From: Longimicrobiales bacterium
Lineage (GTDB): Bacteria > Gemmatimonadota > Gemmatimonadetes > Longimicrobiales > Gaopeijiaceae
DNA length: 54,633 nt
Assembly: GCA_029245345.1 (NCBI GenBank)
Contig: JAQWPM010000026.1
Span: 1 to 54,633 of the forward strand
Reading direction: 5' to 3'
The translations under genes and the position numbers were made by a program. Below are positions 8,774-17,030 of this stretch, in pieces. Position 1 is the stretch's first letter. The number at the start of each line of letters is the position of its first letter. Under the pieces are notes generated by a model. It did not search any database, was not told the DNA's origin, and saw only the letters and a program-made list of their open reading frames with translations.

Positions 8774-10923
8774 TAGGAGGCGAGGTCCAGCACTGCATCC
8801 ACGATTATTGGTGTCTGCGGCAGGATGACGTTCTCCACGGCGGGAGCGTAAGCCACCCAGGTATCGAGCGAGGCTACGCGCTTCACCGGTCCATCGAGGT
8901 ACTCGAAGAGTTCGTCGGCAATACGTGCCACGATCTCAGAGCCGATTCCCCATGAAAGGGAATCCTCATGCACGACCATCACCTTGTTGGTCTTCTTCAC
9001 GGAATCGGCGATCCGCTCCATGTCGAACGGCTGCACCGTGCGTAGGTCGATGACCTCGACTTCGACGCCGTGCTGCTCGGACGCGATCTTGGCGGCATCG
9101 AGGCTGCGTTTCACCAGCGCCCCACACGTGACCAACGTAATGTCGGAGCCTTCGCGGCGGACCTTGGCCTTCCCGAACGGAATCATGTACTCGGGGCCTG
9201 GGTTGCGCCCCTTGTTGTAGATCTGTCGGTACAGGTGCTTGTGCTCGAGGAAGAGGACCGGGTCTTCGCAACGGATCGCGGTACGCAGGAGACCCGCGGC
9301 GTCCTCGGCCGTAGACGGCATGCAGACGTGCAGGCCAGGGCAGTGCGTGAAGAGTGTTTCACCCGTCTGAGAGTGGTAGATGCCTCCGCCCTTCAGATAG
9401 CCTCCGTACGTCGTTCGGATGACGAGCGGCGCCGCGAATGTCCCGTTCGAGCGATAGCGCATGGTCGCCAGCTCGTTTCGGATCTGGTGGAACGCCGGCC
9501 AGATGTAGTCGAAGAACTGGATCTCGACGATGGGGTTCATCCCTCTGAGCGCCTGTCCGATGGCTCTTCCAACGATGTTCGCCTCAGCGAGCGGCGAGTT
9601 GTACACCCGCTCTGCCCCGAACTTCGCCTGAAGGCCATGCGTGACTTTGAAAACACCGCCCTTTCCCTTCACCTCACCCAGCGCCGCGGGTTTGGACACG
9701 TCGGCGACGTCTTCGCCGAACACCACGATGCGCGGATCGCGCTCCATCTCTGACGCCATACACGCGTTCAGTAGATCGACCATGGTGAGGAGCTTGTCGT
9801 CCTCGTACTGCGGATCGTCCTCGGTGTCGAAGTCGTCGGACGTGGGATCCACATCCTCTGAGAAGAGGTGCTGCAACGCAGTAGAGGGATCCGGCTGGGG
9901 CGACTTGAGCGCGTCGTCCGCGGCCTGAGCCACTTCGTCGGTGATGCTTGCCTCGAGCGTGTCGAGTTCCTCCTCGGAGGCGATCCCGTTTTCGATCAAC
10001 AGGGAACGCGTTCGGGTCAGCGGGTCGCGGACCTCTTGAACCGCGCGTTCTTCTTCTGTGCGATAGGTCCGCTCGTCGTCGGACATCGAGTGGGAGTAAG
10101 GTCTCGTGCAGTGCGCGTGAATCAGGGCAGGGCCCTTTCTCTCACGGGCATAAGCGATTGCTTCACCTGCGGTGCGATATGCTTCGACCACATCGGTGCC
10201 GTCGCACTCCAGGATGTGTAGACCTGGAAAGCCGGAAACCAGCTTGGAAATACTGCCTCCGGCCGTCTGCACCGCGACCGGCACACTAATCGCGTACCCG
10301 TTGTCCTCAACGACGTAGACCACCGGTAGGTTGAGATTGCACGCGCTGTTCAGTGATTCCCAGAACTCACCTTCAGACGTTGTCCCGTCACCGGTCGTGA
10401 CGATGACTACTTCGTCGTCCTCGAATCGGTCGATGAGTTCGCGGACGCCATCCACGCCAGCGATTTTGGTGCCCGCTTCGGCCGCTCCGACCGCCTGTAA
10501 GAACTGCGTGCCGGTTGGTGACGATGTGCTCGCGATGTTGTACCGCACATCACCGTAGTGAGCAGGCATCTGACGGCCACCGGAGGCCGGATCCGCCTCG
10601 GCACCCACCGCCTGCAGCAGGTGGTCGAGCGGTGTTTGCCCAAGCGCCAGCGTCATCGCGCGGTCGCGGTAGTACAGGAAGAACCAGTCGTGGGCGGACT
10701 TGCAGTGCTCTGCAACAGCGACGCCGATGGCTTCGTGACCTGCACCGGAAATCTGGAAGAAAATCTTGTTCTGCCGCTTGAGGCTGATCTCGCGATCGTC
10801 GACTCGACGCGAGGTAACCATCGTGCGATAGAAGCGGAGTAACTGCTCGGGGGACAGTCCCGCTAGATCCGTTGTCGACTCATTTTCAGCAGTCGCAAGA
10901 ATCTCTTTCTCTTGTGTCGCCAT
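8770..10923 (-). CDS. fused alpha-beta E1 component of a branched-chain/2-oxoacid dehydrogenase
   Basis: This is a thiamine-diphosphate-dependent decarboxylase subunit in which E1-alpha (residues ~20-340) and E1-beta (~380-717) lie in one chain. The alpha part shows [26 protein letters not shown], the ThDP motif starting [15 protein letters not shown] and ending [10 protein letters not shown], and the phosphorylation-loop region [13 protein letters not shown]. The beta part shows [33 protein letters not shown]-like [12 protein letters not shown], and [11 protein letters not shown]. An acidic linker of ~40 residues joins them. Start 10923 (MATQEKE) is preceded by GAAGGG. No E2 or E3 gene is nearby. 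The 2-oxoisovalerate type is the best guess; acetoin or pyruvate specificity is not excluded. Confidence 0.9.
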   Translation of the reverse strand: MATQEKEILATAENESTTDLAGLSPEQLLRFYRTMVTSRRVDDREISLKRQNKIFFQISGAGHEAIGVAVAEHCKSAHDWFFLYYRDRAMTLALGQTPLDHLLQAVGAEADPASGGRQMPAHYGDVRYNIASTSSPTGTQFLQAVGAAEAGTKIAGVDGVRELIDRFEDDEVVIVTTGDGTTSEGEFWESLNSACNLNLPVVYVVEDNGYAISVPVAVQTAGGSISKLVSGFPGLHILECDGTDVVEAYRTAGEAIAYARERKGPALIHAHCTRPYSHSMSDDERTYRTEEERAVQEVRDPLTRTRSLLIENGIASEEELDTLEASITDEVAQAADDALKSPQPDPSTALQHLFSEDVDPTSDDFDTEDDPQYEDDKLLTMVDLLNACMASEMERDPRIVVFGEDVADVSKPAALGEVKGKGGVFKVTHGLQAKFGAERVYNSPLAEANIVGRAIGQALRGMNPIVEIQFFDYIWPAFHQIRNELATMRYRSNGTFAAPLVIRTTYGGYLKGGGIYHSQTGETLFTHCPGLHVCMPSTAEDAAGLLRTAIRCEDPVLFLEHKHLYRQIYNKGRNPGPEYMIPFGKAKVRREGSDITLVTCGALVKRSLDAAKIASEQHGVEVEVIDLRTVQPFDMERIADSVKKTNKVMVVHEDSLSWGIGSEIVARIADELFEYLDGPVKRVASLDTWVAYAPAVENVILPQTPIIVDAVLDLASY

Positions 10924-11020
10924 GAACCCTTCAATCGTCTGGTCAATTTCCAGCCACAAAGATAGCGCCCACAGGGAGCAGGTGCAGGGTTGACTGCACG
11001 AAGGAGGTTGGCCCGCTGCC

Positions 11021-11140
11021 GAACGCTCCCCGCCGTTCCAACGTCTGACACGCAGAGTATCCGATCGAAAGAAGGATCGGTCGATCGGTGTTTTTCGCGA
11101 GATCAAGCGCTTCTGGCCCCGAAGGCCTGTGACTGTGGGA
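11021..11140 (-). pseudogene. relic of YyaL/DUF255 thioredoxin-like protein
   Basis: The minus-strand translation contains [21 protein letters not shown] followed by SAC, matching the N-terminal DUF255 region of YyaL/SPATA20 proteins. The expected HNPVDWYPWG segment before it is shortened, the HWCHVM segment after SAC is missing, and the rest of the ~600-residue protein is absent. The surrounding 10924-11305 interval, about 380 bp between the E1 start and the next gene, otherwise shows nothing recognisable. It is best read as a degraded remnant. Confidence 0.5.
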
Positions 11141-11305
11141 ACCGGCCGAGGTTAGCGGTACGGAAGGTGCAGCAACAGGAAACAAATGGCGCTGCCCTCC
11201 TTCAGATCGTTGTTTTGCACCGTAGCGCGCTCTAGCTTTCCACCAGACATCCGCCGCCCAGGGCGGTGTGAGGCCCGAACCAAGGACGAGTCGCTGTACC
11301 TGACC

Positions 11306-11554
11306 ATGGCTGGGTTGGCGCTTCGGCGCCCCCGAACGATCCCGTACCTGCTGCAAGCAGCGTGGGCCTTCAGGGCCCGCGGATGGTATCGGTGTGCACC
11401 GTTTCTTCCGCTACCACCGGCATCGTATATGCGCTGGCGTTTGGAGACGGCGTACGGCGCGGCGGACGCCAAGCCATCTGATGACGAGATCGAACGTTAC
11501 GTGCTCTGGACGTCCCGCATGCGTGCTGAGATGACCCGGGGGCCCGTTGTCTAG
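11306..11554 (+). CDS. small conserved-type hypothetical protein
   Basis: This is an 82-residue basic protein, beginning MAGLALRRPRTIPYLLQAAW and containing PLPPASYMRWRLETAYG and a C-terminal DDEIERYVLWTSRMR segment. I do not recognise a named family. The amphipathic arginine-rich N-terminus suggests membrane or nucleic-acid contact, which is inference only. The start at 11306 is preferred over 11186 because the upstream residues look like non-coding translation. It is followed directly, with a small overlap, by the GspG-like gene, so the two may be coexpressed. Confidence 0.55.
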   Translation: MAGLALRRPRTIPYLLQAAWAFRARGWYRCAPFLPLPPASYMRWRLETAYGAADAKPSDDEIERYVLWTSRMRAEMTRGPVV

Positions 11555-11930
11555 ACTGTTCCTCTTGGTTCTGCTCGGGGTTACTGCGACGTACTACTTC
11601 CCGGATTCGAGGCAGATGTTGTTGGAGTTTGCCGCGCCCGTCGTCGCGCCCGCTGTGAAGTGGAGCACGCAAGGAGAGATGGGACAGGTGGGGCGAAACG
11701 TTATAGAACATGAGCGTCTGACCGGGCAGCTCCCGGATCGCCGGAACTGGGTGGGGTGGCTCGATTACCGCTACTCTGCGGACGACCTCAGGAAGGATCC
11801 ATGGGGGACCGTCTATCAACTCCAGGTGTGGGCGGACTCCGTTGCGATCGTGTCATACGGACCTGATCGAACACGTTCCACGGACGACGACTTCCAGGTT
11901 GTGACCCTGCGCGAAAGGCGTGGGCGTTAA
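11547..11930 (+). CDS. GspG-like (type II secretion pseudopilin C-terminal domain) membrane-anchored protein
   Basis: The 127-residue protein has one N-terminal hydrophobic helix (LFLLVLLGVTATYYF) and a C-terminal domain with DPWGTVYQLQVWADSVAIVSYGPDRTRSTDDDF. This resembles the calcium-binding loop region of major pseudopilin GspG (DPWGxPYxY ... SYGxDGxxGxxDD). A prepilin-peptidase GF-E motif is not visible, so it is not an ordinary pseudopilin. The start is TTG, overlapping the stop of the previous gene by 8 bp. It overlaps the DedA start by 11 bp. No other secretion genes are nearby. Confidence 0.6.
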   Translation: MSRLFLLVLLGVTATYYFPDSRQMLLEFAAPVVAPAVKWSTQGEMGQVGRNVIEHERLTGQLPDRRNWVGWLDYRYSADDLRKDPWGTVYQLQVWADSVAIVSYGPDRTRSTDDDFQVVTLRERRGR

Positions 11931-12550
11931 CCAACTCCTCGAGCTGCTCGTCGCGTACGGCCCCGCGTTGCTTTTCACGCTGGCCGTTCTTGAGACCAGC
12001 TTTGTGACGGGACTCTTCGTACCGTCCGGCGTCGCCACTTCTCTCGCTACCGTGCTCGCGCTTCAGGGGAGAGTCGAACTCGTACCTAATGATCGTGGCC
12101 GCTACAGTCGGCGGAGCGGTGGGAGATTCCATCGGGTTCTGGGTCGGACGGCGTGCCGGTGAAAGGGCTCTTCTCGGCGACAGGCGGTGGGCTCGCAGAA
12201 TCGCTCCCGGGCGCGCTGCGCTGGAAAGACTCTACGGGAAACATCCTGTGTATTCGGTGACCGTTGCTCGGTTGATCTCTTTTGTGCGCACCATGATGCC
12301 GATGGCGGCCGGCATGAGCGGGCTCCCATACCGGACTTATCTTCTGTACGAGCTAGTTGGCCTCGTGGGTTGGACCGCGATGTATGTCGCGATCGGTGTT
12401 CTCGCTAGGGAAAGTTGGGGAGTGGTCACACAGCTCGTCGGAGTGGGCGGCACGGCTGTATTCGCCGTCGTGGGTGTCTCTATTTGGATCTTTATGAAGC
12501 GTTCGGATGAAGTTGCAAGCGATGCTCCCGCTGGAGATGCGGATGCTTAA
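11920..12550 (+). pseudogene. DedA-family membrane protein, frameshifted
   Basis: DedA/SNARE-associated proteins are inner-membrane proteins linked to lipid carrier flipping and proton-motive-force homeostasis. The first frame, from a GTG at 11920, encodes LLVAYGPALLFTLAVLETS and GLFVPSGVATSLATVLALQG. The second frame carries SYLMIVAATVGGAVGDSIGF, the family's arginine-rich WVGRRAG, and FVRTMMPMAAGMSGLPYRTY. Removing one G from the G-run at 12066-12069 joins the halves as ALQGESNSYLMIVAAT. The repaired product would be ~209 residues, a normal DedA length. Assembly error and real mutation are both possible. A GAAAGG sequence precedes the GTG. Confidence 0.85.
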
Positions 12551-13811
12551 TATCGCGCTCACCGGGAACGCAGCCTCCGGGAAGTCCGCGGTAGCGGGTT
12601 TCTGGGCTGGAGCAGGGGTGCCTGTGGTGAGTGCAGATGAACTTGCGAGGCAGGCTGTGGAGCCCGGGTCCGGCGGACTGAACGCCGTTCGTGAGTTGTT
12701 CGGACCCGATGTCATCACCACAGATGGGACCCTCGACCGGGCGGCTTTGGGCGCTGTGATTTTTGCGGACGAGTCGAAGCGCGAGCGACTCGAGGCCATT
12801 GTGCATCCCATCATTTGGACGCTCAGGGACGAGTGGCTGGCTGAGCGTCGAGTTGAAGGCCATCCTCTCGTCGTCTCTGAGATTCCTCTGCTGTTCGAGA
12901 CGGGCGCTGAGGGTGACTTCGACCAAATCGTGTTCGTGGATGCTGCGCAGGTGGAACGCCGCCGGCGTCTCATTGAGGATCGAGGGATGTCAGAAGACGG
13001 TGCTGTTAGGATGATGGCGGCTCAGAGGGATCCCGGACCGAAACGGGATCGATCAGATCACGTGATCATGAACGACGGCACCTTGGCCGATCTCGAGGCG
13101 TCGGCCAATCGGGTCCTGAAGGACCTGAGGGAGATCGCTGGCGGGGGCACGATACGCATGGATCTCCACCTCCACACCGCTGGGAGCTGGGACTGTTTGT
13201 CCGATCCCGAAAAGGTGCTCGAGCGCGCGTTGGCCCAAGGTCTCGACCGGATCGCCATTACCGATCACAATAAGCTCCATGTGGCACTACGCATGGCGGA
13301 AGCGTACCCGGACCGGATCGTGCCGGGTGAAGAAGTGAAGACCGCCGAAGGTGTGGATGTCATAGGACTCTACCTGACCGAGGAAATTCCCAAGGGCACG
13401 CCAGCCGTCGAGACGATTGAGCGTATTCGTGCGCAGGGTGGTGTGCCTTACCTGCCTCACCCCTTCGCGGGTGGAAAGGGCGGGGGGGGTAGACTCGCCG
13501 AAGATCTCGCCCCGCTGTGTGACGTCGTCGAGGTGTTCAACGCGCGGCTTCACTCAGAGAGGCCCCAACGACTTGCGGACGAACTCGCGGAGCGGCATGG
13601 GAAGCTCAAAGGAGCCGGATCGGACGCGCATACCATCGGGGAATTGGGGACCACATTTGTGGAGGTCCCGGGTCATCCGAATACTCCAGCCGGCCTTCTG
13701 GCTGCTCTCCGGCAGGCGCAGGTTACCGGGAAGTCTTCGTCCCACCTCGTGCACCTCGCATCCACTTGGGCGAAAGTGCGGAAGAAGCTCCCCGGAGCCC
13801 CAACCGGTTAG
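12543..13811 (+). CDS. coaE: dephospho-CoA kinase fused to a PHP-family phosphoesterase domain
   Basis: One uninterrupted frame of 422 residues. Residues 1-~200 are CoaE, the last CoA-biosynthesis step: P-loop GNAASGKS, VVSADELARQAVEPG, and SEIPLLFETG. After a short GGG-containing linker, residues ~206-422 are a PHP domain with metal ligands in DLHLHTAGSWD, ITDHNKLH, PGEEVKT, YLPHPFAGG and GAGSDAHTIGELG. PHP domains are metal-dependent phosphoesterases/nucleases. Start 12543 is preferred, with GGAG six bases upstream; it overlaps the DedA stop. An internal ATG at 13158 (MDLHLHT) could give free PHP protein, but it has only a G-rich stretch upstream. A lost CoaE stop codon is the alternative explanation. 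Confidence 0.85.
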   Translation: MLNIALTGNAASGKSAVAGFWAGAGVPVVSADELARQAVEPGSGGLNAVRELFGPDVITTDGTLDRAALGAVIFADESKRERLEAIVHPIIWTLRDEWLAERRVEGHPLVVSEIPLLFETGAEGDFDQIVFVDAAQVERRRRLIEDRGMSEDGAVRMMAAQRDPGPKRDRSDHVIMNDGTLADLEASANRVLKDLREIAGGGTIRMDLHLHTAGSWDCLSDPEKVLERALAQGLDRIAITDHNKLHVALRMAEAYPDRIVPGEEVKTAEGVDVIGLYLTEEIPKGTPAVETIERIRAQGGVPYLPHPFAGGKGGGGRLAEDLAPLCDVVEVFNARLHSERPQRLADELAERHGKLKGAGSDAHTIGELGTTFVEVPGHPNTPAGLLAALRQAQVTGKSSSHLVHLASTWAKVRKKLPGAPTG

Positions 13812-13915
13812 AGGTGCTCGGCGGGCCGCCGAACGTGGCGCGTGAGACTCACTCTGTGTAGATCTCAGAGCGTGGCATTCGCGACGTAAAATTCCTTCTG
13901 GGATAGGAGATCACC

Positions 13916-14962
13916 TTGAGCTACCGGACGCCTAGAAAGCGGACGGCGATGGTCAAGGAAGCCCGTAACGCGTTGCTCGCGGGACGACGGGTTGTGCTGA
14001 CCACGCACCTGAATGCGGATGGCGACGGCGCGGGCTCAGAGGCCGCCGTTGCCTCTTGGCTCAGGGGGAACGGAACCGAGGTTTGGATCATCAATCCCAC
14101 GCCGTTCCCGGACGGGTTCCGGTTCCTGATGGAGAACCAAGACTGGATCGTCCCGGCAGGGTCTCGCCGGGCCCGGCAGATTTGTGATTCAGCGGACCTC
14201 GCCGTCGTTCTCGACACAGGGGAAGTCCCCCGGATCGGCCGTGTGAGAGATCTCATTCGTGATATCCCAACGGTCGTCGTGGATCACCATCCGCCTGGTG
14301 AACAATCCATTGGTGGAATCTCCTTCCGAGACCCGCAGGCGTGCGCGACAGGTGAACTCGTGTACGACCTGGTGCAGGCATCCAATGGGCCTTGGAACGA
14401 CTACGTCGCTCAAGGGATCTACACGGCGATTATGACGGACACGGGGTCGTTTCGGTTCACGAACTCCACCCCAGATTGCCACGAGATCGCGGCCGAAATG
14501 ATCGAGCGGGGAGTGAACCCCGAGGCTACTTGGACACGGGTGTACGGAGCCGCGCCATTAAGGAAGTTCAAGATCCTGAGGCACGCATTGGCCACACTTG
14601 ACTCGGACCCGGAACTCGGGATCACCTGGATGACGGTGCCGACCGAGGTCTACAAGGAACTGGATGCCACACCGGAGGACCTGGAGGGTATGGTCGACAT
14701 CCCGCGGTCTGTGGATGGTACACGGGTTGGTGTGCTTTTCCGTCTGGCGTCCACGGGCGAGATCAAACTCTCTTTCCGATCCAACGGGCCGGTCGACGTG
14801 AACGCGTTGGCCCGCAAGTTTGGCGGAGGAGGACACGTAAAGGCGTCCGGTGCGATGGTGGCCGGGCCGCTCGATCGTGCGATTGAAGAGGTGCTTGAGG
14901 TGACACGAAAGGCCGTGCGCCGACAACTGGAAAAAGGGAGCGAATGTCACAGCCGCCAGTGA
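13916..14962 (+). CDS. nrnA: DHH/DHHA1 phosphoesterase, NrnA-like oligoribonuclease/pAp phosphatase
   Basis: NrnA-type enzymes degrade nanoRNAs and 3'-phosphoadenosine 5'-phosphate in the cytoplasm. Over 348 residues the protein shows THLNADGDGAGS (metal ligands), DLAVVLDTGEVPRIG, the DHH motif VVVDHHPPG, TAIMTDTGSFRF, and the C-terminal DHHA1 motif FGGGGHVKASGA. The start is TTG at 13916, set by AGGAGA at 13905-13910 five bases upstream. The gene overlaps the next one by 19 bp, indicating a shared transcript with the hypothetical protein and the Fur-family gene. Confidence 0.9.
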   Translation: MSYRTPRKRTAMVKEARNALLAGRRVVLTTHLNADGDGAGSEAAVASWLRGNGTEVWIINPTPFPDGFRFLMENQDWIVPAGSRRARQICDSADLAVVLDTGEVPRIGRVRDLIRDIPTVVVDHHPPGEQSIGGISFRDPQACATGELVYDLVQASNGPWNDYVAQGIYTAIMTDTGSFRFTNSTPDCHEIAAEMIERGVNPEATWTRVYGAAPLRKFKILRHALATLDSDPELGITWMTVPTEVYKELDATPEDLEGMVDIPRSVDGTRVGVLFRLASTGEIKLSFRSNGPVDVNALARKFGGGGHVKASGAMVAGPLDRAIEEVLEVTRKAVRRQLEKGSECHSRQ

Positions 14963-15390
14963 GGGACCGATCTGCAGACCCGGGCGTGCCCGAGGCGCTG
15001 CCCAGATCTCTCATTCGCCTCAGGGATCAACTTGGTGCGGACACCGTCGACCGGCTGTGGATTTTTCCTCCTGTGCGGCGTGGGCGGCGCGAGCAGGGGC
15101 TCCTCGCGGTCAGCACGTTCCTAGAAGGTGAAGACCGCCGGGTCATGGTGACCGCTGCCTACACGGCTGAGCACACTGGGAAGGGTGTGTCCGTGGCCAC
15201 GTCGTTTACCCAAGAAGGGGAAGCCCCGGCGGAGCTGTTTCCAGGAGTCATGGCGGGTGTGGTTCGGCGTTCGGGAGCGGTTGAAGGTCAGGGGGAACCC
15301 CGTGAAGTAGAGATCGGGGGGTCGGCTGAGAAGTTCGAAGAGCTTCTCGAGGAGTTCGATGTCGACTTTTTGGAGGCCCAGCAGCTGTGA
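14944..15390 (+). CDS. hypothetical protein in the NrnA-Fur operon
   Basis: A 148-residue soluble protein that I do not recognise. It has RLRDQLGADTVDRLWIFPPVRRGRREQGLL near the N-terminus, a predicted beta-rich middle (RRVMVTAAYTAEHTGKGVSV) and an acidic helical end (KFEELLEEFDVDFLEAQQL). The start lies inside the 3' end of the DHH gene and the stop overlaps the Fur-family GTG start, so translation is probably coupled to both. No signal peptide or membrane segment is seen. Confidence 0.75.
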   Translation: MSQPPVRDRSADPGVPEALPRSLIRLRDQLGADTVDRLWIFPPVRRGRREQGLLAVSTFLEGEDRRVMVTAAYTAEHTGKGVSVATSFTQEGEAPAELFPGVMAGVVRRSGAVEGQGEPREVEIGGSAEKFEELLEEFDVDFLEAQQL

Positions 15391-15887
15391 AGTCAGTTCC
15401 GGTGGAACACCCGCATATTCGGCTCTTTAGTCGGTACCTGCGCGATCAAGGACTCCCGGTCACGCAACAGCGAAGTGCGGTCGCGGAAATTGTCTTCGGC
15501 TCCGACGCCCATCTGTCCGTGGACGATCTGGAAGGCCTGCTTCGCGACCGCTCGAAGAGAATCGGCAAGGCGACGATTTACCGAACCCTAGACCTGTTGG
15601 TGCGAAGTCGACTGGTGGCTGAGCATGACTTCGGAGAGGGCTTCAAGCGCTACGAGCATCGCCTTTCCCAAAGCCCAGTCCACGAGCACCTGATCTGCCT
15701 CGAGTGCGGAAAGGTCTCTGAGTTCGAGAGCACCGAACTGTACACGGTGGAAAACCGCGTACGCCGTGAACATGGGTTCATTCCCGTACGGCACCGGCTC
15801 GAGATTTACGGACTATGTGGTCAGTGCCAGGCCGCAGGTGTAGAAATCCCCAATGAAGGTCTCCTCTGTCCCATCGAGATCGTCTGA
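15387..15887 (+). CDS. Fur-family metalloregulator
   Basis: This is a 166-residue winged-helix regulator. The N-terminal DNA-binding domain shows LRDQGLPVTQQRSAVAEIVF and the recognition helix GKATIYRTLDLLVRSRLV. The dimerisation domain carries metal ligands in HEHLICLECGKVSEF and a second cysteine pair CGQC near residue 146, giving the structural CxxC...CxxC zinc site seen in many Fur/PerR proteins. Iron, peroxide or zinc sensing cannot be separated by sequence alone. The GTG start overlaps the preceding stop (GTGA). Target sites are not evident in the window. Confidence 0.9.
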   Translation: MKSVPVEHPHIRLFSRYLRDQGLPVTQQRSAVAEIVFGSDAHLSVDDLEGLLRDRSKRIGKATIYRTLDLLVRSRLVAEHDFGEGFKRYEHRLSQSPVHEHLICLECGKVSEFESTELYTVENRVRREHGFIPVRHRLEIYGLCGQCQAAGVEIPNEGLLCPIEIV

Positions 15888-15917
15888 CCCGGACGCTCGA
15901 CTCACTCGGTACGATCC

Positions 15918-16901
15918 ATGCCCAACCGACGCGATCCCGACATTGGCCGCGGCCACGAGAGTGACCAGATAGCGGCGCCTGCCGGCGTGCCAAGTGAATT
16001 GAGTGACCTCCCGTGGGAATTGCCCCATACGTTTCTGGCTATGGACGAGGTCTCTGGGGCGCTGGAGACGGCGGCCGGAGTGATTCTCCCGGTCCCGTAC
16101 GAATCCACGACATCGTGGGGCGGGGGCACTCGCCTCGGGCCCCGTGCGATCATCGAGGCATCACGCTACATCGAACTCCACGACCAAGAGTTCGGGTGCG
16201 AACCGGCGGCCGTGCTTGGGATCAACACCCTGCCTGCACTCGAACTCACTCGTGCCGGGGCGACCCCTGCCATGGTAGAGCTTCGTGAGTCGTACGGCCG
16301 CATCGCATCAGCCGTCGGAGAGAGATTTCTCATCATGCTGGGCGGAGAGCACTCCATCTCCTCTGCCGCTGTGCTCGCACAGGCCGATCGGCATGAGGAA
16401 CGCCTGACCGTGCTCCAGATGGACGCACACGCGGATCTTCGCGGTGAGTACGAAGGCACACCTGATTCACACGCCTCGGCCATGGCTCGCGTGCTCGACC
16501 GCGCGGACGTGGTGGCCGTCGGTGTCCGAGGTGTCAGTCAAGAAGAGGTGGATGTGTCGAATGCCCATGCCGGCTCCACACTCGTTTGGGCGGACGAGAT
16601 GATGGATGACGACGCCTGGATGGACAAAGCGATCGATGCGTTAGGACCCAAGGTCTATCTCACGTTCGACGTCGACTACTTTGATCCGTCGTTCGTGCCG
16701 TCCACGGGGACGCCGGAGCCAGGTGGCGGTGATTGGTATCGCACTCTCCGGTTTCTCAAACGGGTGTTTGCGGAACGTGAGGTCGTCGCCGCCGATGTGG
16801 TCGAGTTGGCGCCGACGCCCGGGCTCAACGCTCCCGACTTCTTGGTTGCGAAACTCGTCTACAAGCTCGTGTCCTACCGGTATCAGGGCCGGCTCGTCTA
16901 A
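15918..16901 (+). CDS. speB: agmatinase/arginase-family ureohydrolase
   Basis: This 327-residue binuclear-manganese ureohydrolase hydrolyses guanidino compounds, agmatine to putrescine and urea being the typical case. All metal-site motifs are visible: GGEHSIS, QMDAHADLR, SHASAMAR and DVDYFDPSFVPSTGTPEPGG. The GDWYRTLRFLKRVF and DVVELAPTPG segments fit SpeB rather than arginase, but substrate assignment from motifs alone is tentative. About 40 extra N-terminal residues precede the core. It stands alone after the Fur-family gene, with a 30-bp gap. Confidence 0.88.
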   Translation: MPNRRDPDIGRGHESDQIAAPAGVPSELSDLPWELPHTFLAMDEVSGALETAAGVILPVPYESTTSWGGGTRLGPRAIIEASRYIELHDQEFGCEPAAVLGINTLPALELTRAGATPAMVELRESYGRIASAVGERFLIMLGGEHSISSAAVLAQADRHEERLTVLQMDAHADLRGEYEGTPDSHASAMARVLDRADVVAVGVRGVSQEEVDVSNAHAGSTLVWADEMMDDDAWMDKAIDALGPKVYLTFDVDYFDPSFVPSTGTPEPGGGDWYRTLRFLKRVFAEREVVAADVVELAPTPGLNAPDFLVAKLVYKLVSYRYQGRLV

Positions 16902-17030
16902 TTTTGCTCGGTAATCAGCCCAGGTTGTGAACGTTCAAGACATGAACGTGACCGGGTAGCATTGTTTGGGCTTTCGGGGCGCCGCGGGCGTCTCGATTGG
17001 GTGGAGAAAGGGAATGGGAACGGAAAAATC

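Noticed and set aside
10943-11356. A 137-codon minus-strand frame taken as an intact gene
   Set aside because: Only about 40 residues resemble DUF255 and both sides are scrambled, so it was called a relic rather than a gene.
16931-16949. ACGTTCA/TGAACGT inverted repeat after the agmatinase gene
   Set aside because: A seven-base repeat with no T-run and only a pseudogene downstream; too short to support an operator or terminator call.
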